64,000 nt of DNA, taken from the NCBI GenBank assembly GCA_005784505.1, contig VCAZ01000155.1, forward strand, positions 1 through 64,000. The letters run 5' to 3'. The translations under genes were made by a program, and so were the position numbers. Position 1 is the stretch's first letter, and each line of letters opens with the position of its first letter. Below, in pieces: positions 1 through 9,555 of this stretch. The DNA is from Bagarius yarrelli (Eukaryota; Chordata; Actinopteri; Siluriformes; Sisoridae). The notes beneath the pieces were generated by a model. It made no database searches, had not been told where the DNA came from, and saw nothing but the letters and a program-made list of their open reading frames with translations.

Positions 1-76
1 TCTCCCACCACAACTTACAGTCACTAATCTCTTTCAGATCGCTTCGTCCACATAAGATGTAATCTACCTGTGTGGT
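1..76 (-). mobile_element. RTE-like LINE fragment (cut by window edge)
   Basis: Read on the minus strand, these bases match the RTE-like LINE copies elsewhere in this window: the segment at about 22160-22210 (ctgaaagagattagtgactg) and at about 38815-38890, which carry the same block in the plus direction. In those copies the block lies at the end of the endonuclease domain. The element presumably continues to the left of the window. The right end stops where retroviral RT sequence begins. Confidence 0.7.
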
Positions 77-350
77 TTTTTTAATACAAAGTCAAATATC
101 CACAGCCAATGGAAACCGGCCATGACTAGAAACAATAACATTTGTTTAATGGTTTGTGGTCTTAGAGCTTTACGTACTGTCTCTATATGCTTAGGCAATA
201 TTTATGCTTGGTTTCCGCCAAATACATAACCCCAAAATCCACCCTTCTTTACAGATTTGAATTTTATGACCATTGTGTGCTCGTGTGGTGAGAACCGTTA
301 CCGAATCTTGCAAGCATTGTTCTTTTGTTTGACTACATATCAATAAATCA
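77..350 (-). pseudogene. Endogenous retrovirus RT C-terminal fragment (copy A)
   Basis: On the minus strand one frame reads through a segment ending FLVMAGFHWLWIFDF, which resembles the conserved end of the reverse transcriptase thumb/connection of gammaretrovirus-like elements, where the motif is followed by a charged run. One in-frame stop interrupts it. It lies downstream, on the same strand, of protease and gag remnants at 353-1125, so the order is retroviral, but most of RT is missing between them. Clearly inactive. The family (gamma- or epsilon-like) is inferred from motif style only. Confidence 0.6.
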
Positions 351-352
351 AC

Positions 353-700
353 TTACATAGGATTTATTTTTATTTTAGTAGTTAACCCTATCGATTTCAT
401 TAAACCTATATCTGTCTGGTGCATTACCCACATCTCTTCCCAATAAGTTTGTTGCTGTATGCACTGTGATCCCTCAATCTGTATTTCCTGAGGTTCAGTA
501 AGTCTTAGAGTTTGTGTTTTCTTAGAGAGGCCTACCATTTTATTGTTTTGTGTGGGAGGAGAGTTTGGAGCCTTCTATTCCTATATTTGTAAACCTGCCA
601 TATCAACCAGGATTGGCGCTTTCAGCCTGCCCCCGATTTCCACCAGGACGGTCACTTCTTGCGCAGCATGCAATAACGTAGCACACTGCAGCATTTCCCT
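353..700 (-). pseudogene. Endogenous retrovirus protease remnant (copy A)
   Basis: The minus strand carries a retropepsin-like start (a run of small hydrophobics leading to LVDMAG at about 590-600) and, further on in another frame, a segment beginning VGLSKKTQTLRLTEP that resembles the flap-to-end part of retroviral proteases. The catalytic Asp-Thr/Ser-Gly triad reads D-M-A, so the active site is broken, and the two halves are out of frame. Its better-preserved relative at 7324-7632 retains LIDTGT. Function lost. Confidence 0.6.
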
Positions 701-1125
701 CTCAATGACCCTGCCCCGCTGGTTTGGCTGTATAGGTCTGGCTCCTTCTGCTTCCAGCCCTTGCTCCCCAAAATAGCAACAATCTTTCATCATATGACCT
801 GGGTTTTTCAGTTCCAGCATCTTATTGTTACATTGCCTCTCCTCTATCCCCACCTTTGCTGCAGTGATTAAAGCAACAAGTCAGGCATTTGGTAGGCATC
901 AACAGACAATCATATGGATGAAGTTGCTGCATGATCCAAGACTGGTAGGTACATTGTCCACAGGTCAGCTTGATTCACTGGCATATAAAGCGAGCATGCT
1001 GCTCCATGGTACAGTACTGCCAAAGGCTGAGGTACTGCTTGTTCCTCCTGTTCAGGTTGTTCAGAAAGTCTAGCAACCAGAACTGCTGCTTGCTTAGCAG
1101 CTTCTTCCTTCTTCTTCTCCTGGCT
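701..1125 (-). pseudogene. Endogenous retrovirus gag/nucleocapsid remnant (copy A)
   Basis: The minus strand has a run rich in K, E, Q and A (EEAAKQAAVLVA) matching a similar run in the provirus gag at about 8040-8080, followed by a decayed CCHC zinc knuckle (...NPGHMMKDC) just before the protease start at about 660-800. Zinc knuckles bind genomic RNA in the nucleocapsid of retroviruses. The first Cys residues of the knuckle are displaced and the reading frame is not continuous. The 5' side abuts a (TA)n tract. Confidence 0.55.

Positions 1126-1202
<77 letters not shown>
1126..1202. repeat. (TA)n microsatellite
   Basis: About 38 uninterrupted TA dinucleotides. It sits exactly between the gag remnant and the intron-like part of the LTR in copy A, so it marks or hides a junction. 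Such tracts are polymorphic and prone to assembly error. Confidence 0.97.
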
Positions 1203-1205
<3 letters not shown>

Positions 1206-1760
1206 TTATATTTATATACTGTATAAAAAGAGGAGAGTAAATAAAATTAAACTTATGCATTGTAAGCAGATTAATGTTCAGAGCACGATGATTCAAAAAT
1301 CCACAGCGAAAGGGTCTCAGGTTGCAGACACAAGCCAAGTGTAAAAAAACAGAACTATGTATTTTTAAATCTTTTTTTTTTGCCAACTTGACTTTAATGG
1401 GAAATTACCTCACAATGATGAAATTACATCACAATTCACAATGCAACCCTCATCACAAGGTATGGTTACCCAACAATGGAACTTACATCACAATTCACAA
1501 TTATATCATTCTGAAACAATGGTAACATACACAACAATGGGGAGATTGCGAAATAATGGTAACCCAGGAATCTGATTTAATTAATCTTGAATTAATTGGT
1601 TAAAACAATGGGAGGGACTAGATTCCACAGGTATAAAATTGCAGGATTTTCAAAGGGTTTTTGCACTTGTTTTTGGAATTATACTTGGAGGTTTTGCATT
1701 GTGGTTGTGCCACTTATTGCTGGAAAAAAGATTGCCGTCTGAATGCTTTGTAATTGCAAT
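1203..1760 (-). mobile_element. LTR copy A of the bidirectional LTR family (truncated at both ends)
   Basis: Reverse complement of the same LTR seen at 3020-4195, 8261-9555, 10485-11420 and 34791-36085. On the minus strand it runs from a partial R-U5 region, past a TATA-like box whose plus-strand form is tataaaa at 1632-1638, through repeated atcacaa/ttgtgat motifs, to the leader with an ATG (complement of 1258-1260) followed by a decayed splice donor (CATAAGT instead of CGTAAGT). The forward TATA box seen in other copies is lost here. U5 is missing on the right; the intron is cut by the (TA)n tract on the left. In this copy the LTR leader points toward gag and protease on the same strand. 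Confidence 0.75.
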
Positions 1761-2020
1761 AACAAACAAACTTACAAATGTCATCCTTACAAATTGTACT
1801 TTCTTATACACAAGCATCCTCGTATCATATATAGACACTGCTCCAATCACTAATGTGCTCAAACTGACAACTGTCATTCATGTTTCTTCATGCTAACTTT
1901 ATTTTATATAATTACTTCTAAAAGACACTCATATTAAGCCCCTTTAGCAGTGTGTGAATCTGCAATGTAATGAGCCTTTAAATAAAAATATGTCCACACT
2001 TTTGGCAGATGCAAATTTAG
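1761..2020. other. AT-rich stretch, nothing recognised
   Basis: Low-complexity AT-rich DNA between the truncated LTR and the start of recognisable DIRS sequence. No coding or structural signal was seen. Confidence 0.5.
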
Positions 2021-3019
2021 GAAGAGAGGTTGGCCCTGAAGAGGTCCTAGGATTCAGCGCAAGCACATGTTGATCTATTCAGACAAGACTGCAGTGGTTT
2101 GCGTATATCAACCATCAGGGTGGTGTTCACTCCAGTTGCCTGTCGCCCACCAATCGCACAGGTTCTGTGCAAGATCAGGGGGAGGAACCAAGAGGAGCTG
2201 CTCGTGGCGCCTTACTTGCCCAACAAGACCCGGTTCTTTGAAAACTAATCCTGTTGGCAATGGCGCCCCCCCTGGCAATGGCGCCAAAAATCCCTGGAAC
2301 CTCCATGTGTGGTCTCTGGACGCGACCAGGAGGACTTAAGAGATCTGTCCCCCTTAGTGGTGAACACCATTATTCGGGCTAGAGCCCCCTTTACAAATCA
2401 GCTGTACGATCTGAAGTGGGTGCCTTTGAACAAATCTGGTGGTGCCTTCCACAGGGAGAACAGAGATGTGGCATTGGGTCAGTGCTCTCCTTTCTTCGAA
2501 CTGGGCTTGTTAGGCACCTTTTGCCTTCACCATTAAGGTGGACGTGGTTGCTATTTTGGCGTACCATGACACTTTTAGCGGCAGATCGGTGGGAAAGCAC
2601 GACCTGGTGGTTAGTTTCCTCGAAGGCTGCAACAGGCAGCAGGAGATCTGTTCCAGCCCTTGCAGTGCAGTCAGTGGAGCTTAGAGCCCTCTCTCTGAAG
2701 ATGGCCCTCCTGACAGCACCTCCAAGCCCTCTTTCTTGATGGAGCGTGCCTAGGATTTGGCCGTCAAGTTGTGTGGAGACCCAGACCAGGAAATGTGCAC
2801 AAGGTGCCCGCCATTCCTTTCAGGGATCAGGTGGTGACCTTAAAAGGTATTGCCCCTCAGTAGGGGAATCCTGACCTGTCCTTGTTGTGTCCAGTATGGG
2901 CCCTTAGGGCATACCTGAACCGCAATCAGAGCTCCAGACGCTCCAGTTCAGCACTTCATCTGCTATGGTGGATGGCGAAAAAAAGGGGACAACATCCCCA
3001 AACAGAGAATTTTCCACTG
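2021..3019 (+). mobile_element. DIRS1-like retrotransposon copy 1, 5' part (RNase H end to tyrosine recombinase)
   Basis: DIRS elements carry RT, RNase H and a tyrosine recombinase (YR) instead of a DDE integrase. Broken frames here match the RNase H to YR linker (decayed equivalents of text also present at 18080-18700), then the YR segment LCPVWALRAYLNRNQSSRR at about 2880-2940, nearly the same as LCPLHALRAYLDRTQSFRR in copy 2 at 18608-18664. Many frameshifts and stops. The copy stops abruptly at 3019 and resumes at 9556 with the next part of the YR: the provirus 3020-9555 sits inside it. Confidence 0.8.
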
Positions 3020-3307
3020 TGTTGGAAAACTCAGAGGCCACCTCTGAGCAGACACATTCGTAGGCGTGTCACAAGCTGAGTCAATTTCCACTATGTCCTA
3101 ATTAAATTATAAAGAAAACTTCTAAAAAGAATAAAAATTCTTGAGGTCTAATGTGAGAAGAGCAAAAATCTTCAATTTATTGCAGTCAGAGGGCACATTC
3201 AGATGATCCAACAGATCCAAAGGCAATCTTTCCAACAATAAATGGCACAAGCAGAAATCACAACCTTCAAGCAGAGTATTATTCCAAAAGTGCTCTGAAA
3301 ATCCTGT

Positions 3308-3316
3308 CCTTTTATA
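3308..3316 (-). promoter_or_regulatory. LTR B TATA box driving the R-U5 side
   Basis: TATAAAAGG on the minus strand, preceded by ATTCCACAGG-like sequence as in copies A and E. It is followed about 130 bases downstream by AATAAA, the spacing expected of a retroviral R region. Conserved in copies A, B, D and E. Confidence 0.65.
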
Positions 3317-3559
3317 TCTGTGGAATTTAGTCCCTCCCTTTCTTTTTAACCAATGAATTTCCATTATTTCCAAATTTATGAGATTAATCCAATTGTAAAG
3401 TAGTTACCATTATTTCACAGTCTCCCCATTGTGATGGTAAGTTACATTAGATAACTATACCCTGTGATCTGGGTTGCATTTGTGATGTAATTTTCTCAAT
3501 TTCCTATTAAAGTCAAGTTTGATTTTCTGTAGTCAATATAAAATGACAAATGTAGTCAA

Positions 3560-3567
3560 TATAAAAG
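3560..3567 (+). promoter_or_regulatory. LTR B divergent TATA box driving the spliced side
   Basis: TATAAAAG on the plus strand in the context gtcaatataaaagcc, about 245 bases from the minus-strand TATA box and pointing away from it. The same 15-base context occurs at 10793 and 35369, and a slightly altered form at 8865. In this copy a partial tandem copy (gtcaatataaaa) precedes it. Confidence 0.6.
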
Positions 3568-3622
3568 CCTTTCTTCTCCTGCAATCTTCCTAAGTTATTT
3601 TTTTTTATTTAACGTACGCCTT

Positions 3623-3882
3623 GTAAGTTGCTCTCCTCTTTGTAGTGGCTAAAGTTTTATTATATTTTTGTTGTTGCTTAAACTACTTCTAAGTTATATT
3701 TTAAGATCACCTATTTAATCCAATCATAGTTCACTCAAAAATTTGATTTTCTTAATGATTCTCTTTATTCAGCACTCATGTTTACTCAGTTTATAATTAC
3801 TATACTTATCTACTTTTAAGAGTGTATTGTATAATAACTAGTATGTCATTACTTTAAACTCTCTCCCTCTCTCTCTCTCTAG
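3623..3882 (+). other. Intron-like segment in LTR B
   Basis: Begins GTAAGT and ends in a long CT-rich tract followed by AG, the form of a spliceosomal intron of about 260 bases. The downstream exon-like piece starts CTCGTTTAACTGCTAAACG and stays in one open frame for about 40 codons to a stop at about 4006. Equivalent segments occur in copies C and E; in D the acceptor end is altered. Splicing is inferred from the signals only. Confidence 0.5.
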
Positions 3883-4195
3883 CTCGTTTAACTGCTAAAC
3901 GTAGGGAATATATTATCCACTTGCCTGTTGACTGGGAAGATCGGTGTCTTTCTGGATCGTCTCATCCATCTACGCACTCTGGAAGAAAAATACCTTACCT
4001 GTGCGTCTAGTTTTTCCTCCCTGAACCTCAGTATCACTGTGTCTTGGGTGTGATTTTTTTATTTTTATCTATACTAATTTGGTTGTTCACATACACATGT
4101 TTTGGTTATATTGTACCATTTGATAGCACAGTGTTCATATTTGTATTTCTTATCTGTTGCTCATGCCACCCTCATTTTTAGCATTTATCCCAACA

Positions 4196-5559
4196 TTATT
4201 CACCTGTCTGAAACTCTAAAGTTCCATTTATTCAAATATTAATAACTAATCAATATCTCAACACTTGCCATACCTCTTCCTACTTAATCAAGATAAAAGA
4301 TCAAACTTAAAGTGATTTCAGACCCACTAAACCAAACTTATTTAAAGAATCAACAAACAAACAAAAACAAATAGTAAAAAATAATCAACAAAAACAAACA
4401 TAAAACCAACATTATTTCCCATTAACAATTAAGTGAATGTCTGCAGCAATTTGCTCATTCTCAATAAGGGTGGACTAGGAGTGGGTGAAAACCCCTTACA
4501 AGGGAAAATTCCCATTTCTGCCCAATGTTTGAGTGACAGTGAGTATTCTTACCAAGGTCACCTCAGTGATAACCACAGTATAAGATTCACATGAAATGAT
4601 AAATCAATCAATTGTGAAATAAAATTTTAAAAAATAAAAAAAGGTCCATTAATAATAAGTATGCCGATGCTCCATTTAAGCACATTGTTTTGCCCATGAT
4701 AGCCTACCAGAACCAGTTATGTTGATGGACATAATGTGTGAATTCAATTCACACAGCGCAATTTCTTGCCGTCTCGTGAAGCAGCCCATATTTTCTTATG
4801 CAGTCTGCGGTCGTGTCGCTCGTAGGCATGCACCAATGGCTACAATGTCATCACAGGTGCCAATAAACTGGCCATCGAGGCAATTTTTGTGGCCATATCA
4901 GCAATGATTTCAACTGTGATGTCTATAGCTCATATTCACAGAAAAAACACTCATTGAAAACTGTCTGTTGCTGAATATGACGTGATAACAAGAAAGCATG
5001 TCCTGCACGATTCCATATGCATGTGCTAAAGAGCTTCATCGATGTACTGTAAATGTCTGTAAAGAGTCAGTCCTTTTTCTAGCCAATATGTATCCTTTTG
5101 CTTTTGGTGCATCCATGTTCCATTATATCTGCATGTTGAAAAAGTATGGATAAAGGCCGTAGGCCCTCTGGTAAAGTATCCTACTGGAAAAGCTCTTGCT
5201 CAGGTGGGTAGGAATACCACACATTTGCACAATTCCATCATGTGCTTGCTTGTTCAGCTGCTATCATGCGGCAGGCCTTGCAACTTTGAGTGAGAGGTCT
5301 CTTGTCCTCAGCCACTCTATACAGGAAACCATCTAAGCAGGGTTCCATTTGGACATAGCCACGTCTCAGGATGCACTGTGGACGGTGCAGTCTCTGCATC
5401 AGCATTAACTGCACAGAACATTTAGAAACATACAGCATATACTCATAAAATCATATCTTAACCAACTGTTAATCATGAAAATTACGTAATATTTGATTAG
5501 ATTGCATTCTTTGTGGTATTTACAAAATAATTAAGTCATTATGTAGACCTTAAGACATT
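4196..5559 (-). other. Provirus 3' internal region, not resolved
   Basis: Lies between the env transmembrane remnant and LTR B. Minus-strand frames are short (the longest, 66 codons, spans 5238-5438) and resemble nothing recognised. A hydrophobic stretch followed by a basic tail is readable on the minus strand around 4780-4910. The part from 4196 to 4700 is AT-rich with no polypurine tract next to the LTR. Confidence 0.4.
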
Positions 5560-6076
5560 TTAGGTTTTATCAGTTCTCTTTCCAGTTTCTGCCACACTTT
5601 CTTCCACTACGTCTGTAACAGGCACTGTGTTTGCATGCATAATGACATACTGACCAAACATTGCCCGAGCAGTCTTATTAATTATGGAACATAGTAATGG
5701 AATTCCACAACAGCATATACAGTAAGTGCAATCACTATAAGTACAATAAGAAGTTCTTTTTTCTGCATTGTTCCTTACTATCTCAGCCCTTTGGGCTTTT
5801 ATACACTCCAGCAGTAGAACGATAGATCCAGCTGGACCTGTATTCAGTGAAACAATAGTGCAGCATTCGTGCTGAAACATGTGGCAAACTCCTTGTTCTG
5901 GTCCAAGCATCATATCTAATGCAAAGCTTTGTCAGTGGTTTACAACAAAACTTATTGCACCATATATGGTGATTTGTTATAGTCAGTTCCTTTAAGTTAC
6001 TGGTGCCAGCTATATTTTGCCCTTTTGTAGCACTTTTAGTACTTTGCACATATACAGTCTTTTCAATCGACTTCAA
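5560..6076 (-). pseudogene. Endogenous retrovirus env transmembrane subunit remnant
   Basis: The envelope transmembrane subunit anchors retroviral glycoprotein and carries the fusion machinery. A minus-strand frame of 117 codons (5560-5913) shows the CX6CC motif (CHMFQHECC), which in gamma-, delta- and epsilon-type envelopes links the surface and transmembrane subunits, followed by a Cys-rich hydrophobic stretch. The heptad-repeat and immunosuppressive-domain-like region just upstream continues in a second, overlapping frame (5783-6076), so at least one frameshift separates them. No surface subunit was recognised upstream. Non-functional. Confidence 0.65.
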
Positions 6077-6409
6077 GCTAGTATTGGTTTGTTTATATCA
6101 ATTATTGTCTCGTTTTTTATGCCACAGACTGTGCTAGGGCATAGGTAGTCAATTTGATTGCCATCCAAACGAACAGTAAATATAAAAGGGCTACCCCTAA
6201 TATTTTAGCCAATCTTTTCTGTAGGTCTTCTTTTGTTAATTGGGGACATTTTCTTATGATGTCTAGTCTACTAGAGCTTTCAACTCAGGGAATAATTCTT
6301 CTGCCAGTGTTGTAAGTAGACTTGACATTTCAAATTACTTCAATATGCGTTGGTGATAATTATCAACCTCATTCTCTATTTATTACACTATTTATTATTT
6401 ATTGTAAAA

Positions 6410-6512
6410 TAAGCCACTTATGCACTTCTGGTTAGATGCTAAACTGAATTTTATTGGCTCTGTACATGTACCTTGCACAATGACAATAAAGTTGAATCTA
6501 ATCTAATCTAAT
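6410..6512 (+). mobile_element. Rex1-like LINE 3' tail with (AATCT)n
   Basis: Ends in gcacaatgacaataaagttg followed by short tandem aatct repeats, a 3' end style typical of Rex1-type LINEs in fish. It interrupts the ERV pol region, so it was inserted after the provirus. Only the tail is visible; no RT is attached. Confidence 0.6.
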
Positions 6513-6539
6513 AATTTGCGCATTGTACCTTTAAGTACT

Positions 6540-6990
6540 TGTCCTAAATATTCTACTTTCTGTTACAAAATTGATGTTTGCCTTTGATAACTTTATATCC
6601 ATTTAGTGCCAATGTTAATAAGCACTGTCATCTAACTACATATTAGAAGATCGTCCACATATTGCAAAAGACGATTTAGTGCAGATTAGTTAAATCTCAA
6701 GATAACACCTGGTTGACAATTAAGAGGCTTGCACAATAGCCTTGTGGTAATCTGGTATAAGTGTACTGTTTTCCTTCATAAGTGGAATGCAAACAGAGAT
6801 CTTGACTCAGGGTGCAATGCAATGCTAAAAAGACTGAGCATAAACCTATCTCGGTGTACCATTTTGTTCCATTCGGAATATTTGATAGCGTATGCGGATT
6901 TTGGTACCACTGGAGTTTCTGCTAATACCACTTGATTTACTGGCCTTAAATCCAGTTCTTTACCTATTCTTTATTTGTCCTCCCTTATCA
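6540..6990 (-). pseudogene. Endogenous retrovirus RT remnant (provirus)
   Basis: Short minus-strand frames separated by stops resemble the fingers/palm part of gammaretrovirus-like reverse transcriptase (a segment with NGTP near 6850, then blocks resembling the region around the first catalytic Asp). Position between protease and env fits pol. No YxDD box could be confirmed, and RNase H and integrase are absent. Heavily decayed. Confidence 0.4.
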
Positions 6991-7323
6991 AACATTAGTG
7001 TGCAGTGCCAGGGGTCTCTTGCTTCCCTGCAATCTGGTCACATATATGTTGACCATGTTTTCCATTCTGTGTAAATTTTCCACAGGTTTGTTGTTGGTCT
7101 TTTTTCCAGCTCTAGCCAGTATACTTTGTCAAATGTACAATGTGTTGTTTTCTTTTTTCATAACCCACGTATTGGTGAGCTAAAGATTCTGAGGTGTAAC
7201 CCACACTCCTGTGGGACCAGAATGTATTTTTGCTTCTATGTTTTGCTTCAGAGTACATCTTTTCCTAGTAAGTTTGCTGGCAAATATGGTGAATAAAGTA
7301 AGGGTGATTGTACTGTAAGTCCT

Positions 7324-7632
7324 TCAACTGTTATATCTTGAGGCTCTGTGCGTTGTAATGTCTGTGTTTTTTCCAGAGAAGCCCACTGTTTCTATTGATC
7401 TACAGGAGAGGGAAAGATTAGAGCCTTTTTTACCTATATTAGTGAATGTGGTGCCTGTGTCAATCAGGAATGGTGCTGTTAACTCATTTTCAATTTTTTC
7501 TCCAAGTTTGTTGGTTCTTCTGTGGGATGCAGTGAGGTGGTATACCGCGTCAGCTCCCCCACAGGCTTCTCTGGGCATCTTCATATGTGAGTTGGGTTTG
7601 GCCCATTGGGCCTCTCCAGGTGGCACTGGCAT
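7324..7632 (-). pseudogene. Endogenous retrovirus protease (provirus)
   Basis: A 102-codon minus-strand frame contains APFLIDTGTTFTNI at about residues 53-66, the catalytic DTG triad of a retropepsin, with a downstream VGFSGK segment like the one in copy A. Retropepsin cleaves Gag and Pol polyproteins during maturation. The upstream part (MPVPPGEAQWAKP...) belongs to the gag-protease linker. The frame ends soon after the flap region, short of a full retropepsin, so it is not functional alone. It is the best-preserved ERV coding piece in the window. Confidence 0.75.
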
Positions 7633-7639
7633 TTGTTCT

Positions 7640-8100
7640 CATTGCTGTGGGCCATCATCGATTGGCCAGTCCAGTTTCCTGCTCCTTGTTGATTTTGTGC
7701 TTGGGTCTCCATTTCTTGGGGGACCCCTATTTGGTCTTCCTTGTGTATCATTTTGCATGTATAGGCAGTTTTCTCATTAAATGTTGTGGATCATTACAAT
7801 TTTAGCATCTTGCTCCATGCATCATGTTGTTTCTAGGTGGAGGTCTTCCCATTAACATTTTTCTTCCTCCACAGCCCCTACTTTGGCCCCACCACGTTTG
7901 TGGTGGCTGAGGGTATGCTCCCATTTGATACCCTGCAGGCGCCATCGGCACTTGATAAGGTAATGTTTGGTACTACTTAGTTCATGATTTGCATTGGTGG
8001 CGGTGCTGATGCTGCTGTCTGTGTTTGAGTTTCTGCTACCAAGAGGGCTGCTTGTTTTGGCAGCTCCCTCTTTCTTCTTTCTCTTGTAGCTCTTGTTTGT
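7640..8100 (-). pseudogene. Endogenous retrovirus gag remnant (provirus)
   Basis: The minus strand begins with a basic run (RATRERRKRELPKQAALLVA, 7990-8100) that matches EEAAKQAAVLVA in copy A, followed by a Gln/Thr/Ala-rich linker and, around 7770-7830, a decayed CCHC-like knuckle (NCNDPQHLMRK). Several stops. Gag start and matrix are missing: a SINE-like piece lies directly upstream. Confidence 0.5.
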
Positions 8101-8260
8101 TTTGTGTCAGCCCTCCCAGTTGTAAGAGTAAGTTGAGTGAAAGGGTTAAGGGTCTTGCTCAAGGACTCAACAGTGGTTGGCTTGCCAGTAGTGGGGCTTG
8201 AACCCAGGTCTTCCTGGTCTTTAGATCAACACCTCAGCAGCTTAACTTAACCACTTAATA
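8101..8260 (-). mobile_element. tRNA-derived SINE-like repeat
   Basis: On the minus strand it reads from ggttaag through a B-box-like gggttcaagcccc to a tail gagcaagacccttaaccc. The same arrangement (ggttcgAAtcc-type B box, then a run of the form gcaaggcccttaaccc) occurs at 31785-31885 and 33838-33958. It lies exactly between LTR C and gag, where a primer binding site would be expected. An A box was not clearly found. Confidence 0.55.
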
Positions 8261-9555
8261 TGCTGGAACTCAGATCCCACCTCTGAGCAGACACATTCAT
8301 AGGGGTGTCACAAGCTGAGCTATTTTCCACCATGTTCTAATTAAATTATCAAAGAAAATAATAGACTTCTAAAAAGAATAAAAAAGTCCAAGGTGAAAAG
8401 AGCAAAAATCTATTTATTGCAGTCAGAAAGCATTCAGAGGATCCAACAGAGGGCAATCATTTTTGCAATCTCCCATTTGTGATGTACAGTATGTCACAGA
8501 AGTGAATACACCCCTTACATTTCTTGTAAATATTTGTTATATCTTTTTATGTGAAAACACTAAAGAAATGAAACTCTGCTACAATGTAAAGTAGTGAATG
8601 TACAGCTTGTTTAACAGTGTAAATTTGCTGTCCCTTAAAAAAAAAAACTCAACACACAGCCATTAATATCTAAACTCCTGGCAACAAAAGTGAGTACACC
8701 CCTAAGAGGAAATGTCCAAATTAGGTCCAAAATGTCAATATTTTGTATGGCCACCATTATTTTCCAACACTGCCTTAACCCTCTTGGACAGTTCACTAGA
8801 ACTTCATAGGTTGACACTGGAAACCTCTTCCACTCCTCCATGAAGATAATAATAAAGATGTTGCAATATAAAAGCTTTTTCTCTTCCTGCTTTTTTTTAC
8901 ACTTGACCCTTTCGCTGGGGATTTTAGAATTTTTGTACTCTGAACATTTATCTGCTAACAATGTGAGTTTAATTTTTATTTACTTTCCTCTTTTGGAAGT
9001 ATTATATATATTTTTCCTTGTTGCTTACACTACTTCTAAGTTATATATTAAGATCACCTATTTAGTCCAATCATTTAACAATTTGTTAGTTCACTCTAAA
9101 ATTTGATTTGTTTAATGATTCTTTTAATTCAGCACTCATGTTCACTCACTTTAGAATCACTTATCTACTTTTAAGACTGTATTGTATAAAAATCATGACC
9201 ATTGGTATGTCATTACTTTAAACTCTTTCTCTCTCTCTCTAGCTTGTTTAACTGCTTAACATAGAGAATACATCCAACAGGGTGTGGCATTCTCAACTGG
9301 CCTGTTTGACTGAGATTGGTGTTTTTCTGGACCGTCTCACACACACCTACATATTTTGTTTTATTGTAGATTTTGATAGCTCACTGTTGGTATTTTTTCT
9401 TCTTATCTGCTAAAATTTACACCCTGTTTAGCTCCATTTAATTTCTCCTTTAGTGGTACTCCTAATATGCATATTTTATCCTTATTTATTAATTATTGCT
9501 CCATTACACCTGTGTGTTGTTCACGGCAACCTTATTTTAGCATTTTTTCCCAACA
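8261..9555 (-). repeat. LTR C (5' LTR by gene direction), interrupted
   Basis: Begins tgctggaactcagatcccac and ends tttttcccaaca, matching both ends of LTR B. The region around the minus-strand TATA box is lost and replaced by a Tc1 fragment (8485-8855). The plus-strand TATA box (8867-8874), leader, donor-like aatgtgagt (8961), CT tract with AG (9241-9242) and exon-like segment remain. It diverges substantially from LTR B, so insertion was old. Confidence 0.7.
8485..8855 (-). mobile_element. Tc1/mariner-like fragment inside LTR C
   Basis: Starts with a TA followed by a Tc1-type terminus (cagtatgtcacagaagtgaa). Minus-strand frame at 8720-8845 reads MEEWKRFPVSTYEVLVNCP, like the C-terminal end of Tc1-family transposases (a Trp-Lys-x-Ile/Phe-Pro block followed by a conserved Leu-Val). 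Only one terminus plus the transposase C-terminus is present. It replaced about 300 bases of the LTR. Confidence 0.7.

Larger units (their letters stand above)
3020..4195 (-). repeat. LTR B (3' LTR by gene direction), about 1.18 kb
   Basis: Ends are TGTTGGAA...TATCCCAACA. On the minus strand it reads U3, a TATA box (TATAAAAGG, complement of 3308-3316), an AATAAA signal roughly 130 bases later (complement near 3180) and U5, the normal LTR order. On the plus strand the U3 part carries a second TATA box (3560-3567), a splice donor GTAAGT (3623-3628), a pyrimidine tract and AG acceptor (3881-3882) and an exon-like segment. Motifs of the form ATTGTGATGTAA recur between the two TATA boxes. The leader ATG seen in copies D and E is lost here. 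Confidence 0.75.
3020..9555 (-). mobile_element. Endogenous retrovirus provirus, nested in DIRS copy 1
   Basis: Two direct LTR copies (3020-4195 and 8261-9555) flank 4.1 kb of internal sequence. Both LTRs begin TGYTGGAA and end CCCAACA, forming short terminal inverted repeats. Minus-strand remnants follow in the order gag (7640-8100), protease (7324-7632), RT (6540-6990), env transmembrane subunit (5560-6076). Integrase and most of pol are absent, and a LINE tail, a SINE-like piece and a Tc1 fragment have entered, so it is long dead. Neither a clear primer binding site nor a polypurine tract is visible next to the LTRs. Gene direction makes 8261-9555 the 5' LTR. The outer ends abut the two halves of one DIRS copy. 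Confidence 0.75.

Noticed and set aside
910..1386. A 158-codon minus-strand frame across the (TA)n tract
   Set aside because: TA repeats encode Ile-Tyr runs without stops, joining the LTR leader and gag by chance. It is not a real protein.
3020..9555. Plus-strand orientation for the provirus
   Set aside because: All recognisable gag, protease, RT and env pieces between the LTRs read on the minus strand, although copy A leaves some doubt.
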